This document shows positions 61,756-64,000 of a stretch of DNA of 64,000 nt, one piece after another. The notes under the pieces were generated by a model that was not told where the DNA came from, did not search any database, and saw only the letters and a list, made by a program, of their open reading frames with translations. The stretch is taken from positions 124,001 through 188,000 of the forward strand of contig NZ_CP026103.1 of NCBI RefSeq assembly GCF_002902945.1, given 5' to 3'. The DNA is from Paraburkholderia caribensis. Lineage in GTDB: Bacteria; Pseudomonadota; Gammaproteobacteria; Burkholderiales; Burkholderiaceae. Both the position numbers and the translations under genes were made by a program. Each line of letters starts with the position of its first letter. Positions within the stretch are counted from its first letter, which is position 1.

Positions 61756-63117
61756 ATGAGCATGACTTCATACGGCGAGCCCCCGGGCCATGTGGCGCCC
61801 GATAGCCTGGGCGGCCGGCGCGACGATGCTGACGAAACGAACGAGGCGAACGCTGCGCTCTACCGCAAGCTCACGCGCCGCATTCTGCCGTTCCTGTTTC
61901 TCGCGTTCGTCGTCGCGTACATCGACCGCGTGAACGTCAGCTTCGCGAAGTTGCAGATGCTCTCCGATCTGCATCTCTCCGAAACCGTCTATGGGATCGG
62001 CGCGGGCATCTTTTTTCTCGGGTATTTCATCTTCGAGGTGCCGAGTAACCTGATTCTCGACCGCGTCGGCGCTCGCCGATGGATCGCGCGAATCATGGTC
62101 ACGTGGGCCATCGTGTCGTGCGCAACCATGTTTGCACAGGACGCGACCTCGTTTTACATGCTGCGTTTTCTGCTCGGCGTCGCCGAAGCGGGCTTCTTCC
62201 CCGGAATCGTGCTGTATCTGTCGAACTGGTTTCCGTCCGCCCGGCGCTCGCAGATCATCGCGCTCTTCATGACGGCCATTCCTGTGTCGGGGGCGATCGG
62301 CGGTCCATTGTCGGGTTGGGTGATGTCGCACTTTGCCGGTGTTTATGGCGTAGCGGGCTGGAAGTGGCTGTTCGTCGTCGAAGGTCTCGGTTCGCTCGTG
62401 GTCGGCATCGCGGCGTTCTTCCTGCTTTATGACCGCATCGACTCCGTCAAATGGCTCAGCGCCGAAGAAAAGACACGCCTTACCGCCGATTTGCGCCGCG
62501 ATGCTGCGACGCGCGTCGAACACTCGGTGCGGGGCGCATTCGCAAGTGGCCGGGTCTGGTTGCTCGGCCTCACGTACTTCTGTATCGCGATGGGCAATTA
62601 CGGCCTCGCATTCTGGGTGCCGACCATTATCAAGGCGAGCGGGGTCGCGAGCATTGCGAACATCGGCTGGCTGTCGGCAGTGCCCTCGCTCATCAGCGCC
62701 GTTGCGATGGTGCTGATCGCACGGCATGCAGACCGTCGCGGGGAGCGCCGTCGTCATGTTGCCGTGTGCTGCACGATCGGCGCGCTCGGGCTGCTGGCAT
62801 CGGTGCTGTTCGCATCGAATGTCGGACTGTCTCTCGTCGCGTTGGTGGTTGCGGCTATCGGCATCAACTCGATCGCGCCAGTGTTCTGGGGCATTCCTAC
62901 TGCAATGATGGGCGGCGCGGGTGCGGCCGCTGCAATCGCGGTCATCAATTGCACTGGAAATCTCGCGGGATTCGTGAGCCCGTTCATGGTCGGCTGGCTC
63001 TCCGATCTGAGCGGTGGCAAGTTGCTTCCCGGCATGATCGCGATCGCGGTTGCGCTAGTTATCGGCGCGCTGCTGGTGCTGACGATGCCCGCGCGTCAGT
63101 CCAAACCTCTGTCGTAA
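61756..63117 (+). CDS. MFS transporter, anion:cation symporter family
   Basis: A 453-residue carrier with about 12 membrane segments. It has the family pattern: VVAYIDRVNVSFAKLQMLSD, GAGIFFLGYFIFEVPSNLIL, FLLGVAEAGFFPGIVLYLSN and a long charged central loop. A 30-residue acidic cytoplasmic tail precedes TM1. Members import sugar acids, aromatic acids or similar anions. Its stop codon overlaps the SDR start (TAATG), so it is coupled to it. The substrate is probably that of the neighbouring catabolic genes. Confidence 0.9.
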   Translation: MSMTSYGEPPGHVAPDSLGGRRDDADETNEANAALYRKLTRRILPFLFLAFVVAYIDRVNVSFAKLQMLSDLHLSETVYGIGAGIFFLGYFIFEVPSNLILDRVGARRWIARIMVTWAIVSCATMFAQDATSFYMLRFLLGVAEAGFFPGIVLYLSNWFPSARRSQIIALFMTAIPVSGAIGGPLSGWVMSHFAGVYGVAGWKWLFVVEGLGSLVVGIAAFFLLYDRIDSVKWLSAEEKTRLTADLRRDAATRVEHSVRGAFASGRVWLLGLTYFCIAMGNYGLAFWVPTIIKASGVASIANIGWLSAVPSLISAVAMVLIARHADRRGERRRHVAVCCTIGALGLLASVLFASNVGLSLVALVVAAIGINSIAPVFWGIPTAMMGGAGAAAAIAVINCTGNLAGFVSPFMVGWLSDLSGGKLLPGMIAIAVALVIGALLVLTMPARQSKPLS

Positions 63118-63917
63118 TGGATCTTTCGATGAAACCAGAAACTCGGCCTGTGTGCATGATCACGGGCGCGGCAAGCGGGATTGGCGCAGCGACGGCGTTG
63201 CGCTTCGCGCGTGCGGGATATGTAGTCGCAATCGGCAACTTCGATGCTTCCACCCGAGAAAGTGCGGAGACTGTGGCGGCCGCCTGCCGCGATGCGGGCA
63301 GCGACACGCTGATATTCGACGCCGACGTCGGCAGCGACGCGGATTGCCGCGCGGCCGTCGCGAGCGTGACGAGGCGCTTCGGCCGACTCGATGCACTAGT
63401 GAACTGCGCGGGAACAACGAAGGTAATCACGCACGACGCATTCGACCAGCTCGACGCCAATGAATTCGAGCGCGTGTATCGCGTGAACACAATCGGCCTG
63501 TATCAGATGACGCGTGCGGCTGCCCCGTTGCTGCGAGAAAGCGCAACGCAGTCACGCAGCACGAGCGTCATCAACATTTCGTCGCTGGCGGCGCTGAATG
63601 GAACGGGTTCGTCGCTTGCGTATGCGGCGTCCAAAGGCGCGGTCAATACGATGACGCTGTCGCTCGCACGTTCTCTCTCGCCGCACGTGCGCGTCAATGC
63701 AATTGCACCCGGCATGGTCGATGACGGCCTGCTGTTCCGCGCGCTCGACGCGTCGCGCTACGCCGCCGTGATCGACCGCATGACGACGAACGCGCCGCTC
63801 AAGCGCGTGTCGCTTCCCGGCGAGATCGCCGACATTGCGTGGTTCCTGTGCACCGCGCCCTCGATAACGGGGCAAGTCATCGCCGCCGAAAACGGCCTGT
63901 TGCTCAATAACGGCTGA
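63117..63917 (+). CDS. Short-chain dehydrogenase/reductase (SDR)
   Basis: A 266-residue classical SDR. The NAD(P)-binding Gly motif is TGAASGIGAATALRF; DALVNCAGTT and the catalytic triad (INISSLAALNG Ser, LAYAASKGAVN Tyr and Lys) are all present. The start ATG at 63117 overlaps the MFS stop; an ATG at 63129 (MKPETRPVC) is an alternative start. The residue after the second strand (IGNFD) is Asn/Asp-like rather than basic, which favours NAD over NADP. It is followed 20 bp on by a dehydratase gene. The alcohol or keto acid it acts on is unknown. Confidence 0.92.
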   Translation: MDLSMKPETRPVCMITGAASGIGAATALRFARAGYVVAIGNFDASTRESAETVAAACRDAGSDTLIFDADVGSDADCRAAVASVTRRFGRLDALVNCAGTTKVITHDAFDQLDANEFERVYRVNTIGLYQMTRAAAPLLRESATQSRSTSVINISSLAALNGTGSSLAYAASKGAVNTMTLSLARSLSPHVRVNAIAPGMVDDGLLFRALDASRYAAVIDRMTTNAPLKRVSLPGEIADIAWFLCTAPSITGQVIAAENGLLLNNG

Positions 63918-63937
63918 ACTCACTGAAACCACCGACA

Positions 63938-64000
63938 TGTCCCACTTTCAGAGCAAGAAGCCGCTCGGCAAACACCGTTCACGCATGGTCACCGAGGGCG
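63938..64000 (+). CDS. Start of a probable IlvD/Edd-family dehydratase, partial
   Basis: Only 21 codons are visible before the window ends (MSHFQSKKPLGKHRSRMVTE). The LRSRxVTEG-like opening (KHRSRMVTEG) is the normal N-terminus of dihydroxy-acid or sugar-acid dehydratases. It starts 20 bp after the SDR on the same strand, so it is part of the same operon. Call rests on a short stretch. Confidence 0.5.

Noticed and set aside
62451..63116. Upstream extension of the SDR frame by 222 codons
   Set aside because: It lies wholly inside the MFS gene in another frame and is Arg-rich; the SDR's Rossmann motif begins right after 63117.
1..64000. CRISPR arrays, tRNA and rRNA genes
   Set aside because: None seen: no regularly spaced direct repeats and no cloverleaf or rRNA-like conserved stretches were noticed by eye.

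Overview
The window is a high-GC stretch of a Burkholderiales genome. Gene content points to Paraburkholderia or a close relative: many LysR regulators, MFS carriers of the anion:cation symporter type, a NodT/EmrAB efflux set, a GlxA-type regulator and a full nicotinate degradation locus. It looks like accessory or secondary-replicon DNA: almost every gene is catabolic, transport or regulatory. No rRNA, tRNA or CRISPR array was seen.

Layout. 1-15.4 kb is mixed: a partial AraC regulator, small hypotheticals, a Nudix hydrolase, a Gfo/Idh/MocA oxidoreductase, a TPR-glycosyltransferase protein, an EmrB-EmrA-NodT efflux operon, a LysR regulator, a Mug-type DNA glycosylase and a GlxA-family regulator. 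15.9-25.1 kb holds an unusual same-strand run: acetolactate synthase (no small subunit), a DXS with a shortened linker, an ArsR-type regulator, a porin and a solitary 2-oxoglutarate dehydrogenase E1. The three enzymes are normally unlinked housekeeping activities that share only thiamine diphosphate (ThDP) as cofactor. This is my main candidate for an undescribed system.

25.3-32.3 kb carries two MFS exporters, two LysR regulators, a DUF2784 protein, a DapA-family aldolase and small hypotheticals. 32.3-34.45 kb is a repeat-rich element: a long imperfect palindrome with 85-bp perfect arms, whose left arm has been interrupted by an intact IS256-family element with an 8-bp target duplication.

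34.5-47.1 kb is a complete aerobic nicotinate pathway. It has an MFS carrier and a MarR regulator (NicR-like), a minus-strand operon nicE-nicD-nicX-nicF-molybdenum subunit, and a divergent plus-strand operon nicC-nicA-cytochrome subunit. The usual NicB is split: the catalytic molybdenum domain is a separate gene, and the cytochrome protein keeps a leftover half of that domain. Four similar 12-bp sites lie in the control regions.

47.2-54.5 kb has a lone receiver protein and a hybrid histidine kinase, a collapsed filamentous-haemagglutinin-type gene overlapping a lipoprotein gene, an old yellow enzyme/LysR pair and a decayed flavoprotein remnant. 54.5-64 kb is a catabolic locus of unknown substrate: an orphan periplasmic binding protein, two paralogous LysR regulators, two paralogous aminomutase-like class III aminotransferases, a hydroxypyruvate-isomerase-like protein, an MFS carrier, an SDR and the start of an IlvD/Edd-type dehydratase. 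Three copies of an AT(A/T)AC(C/G)-N4-GGT(A/T)AT box lie upstream of its transcription units.
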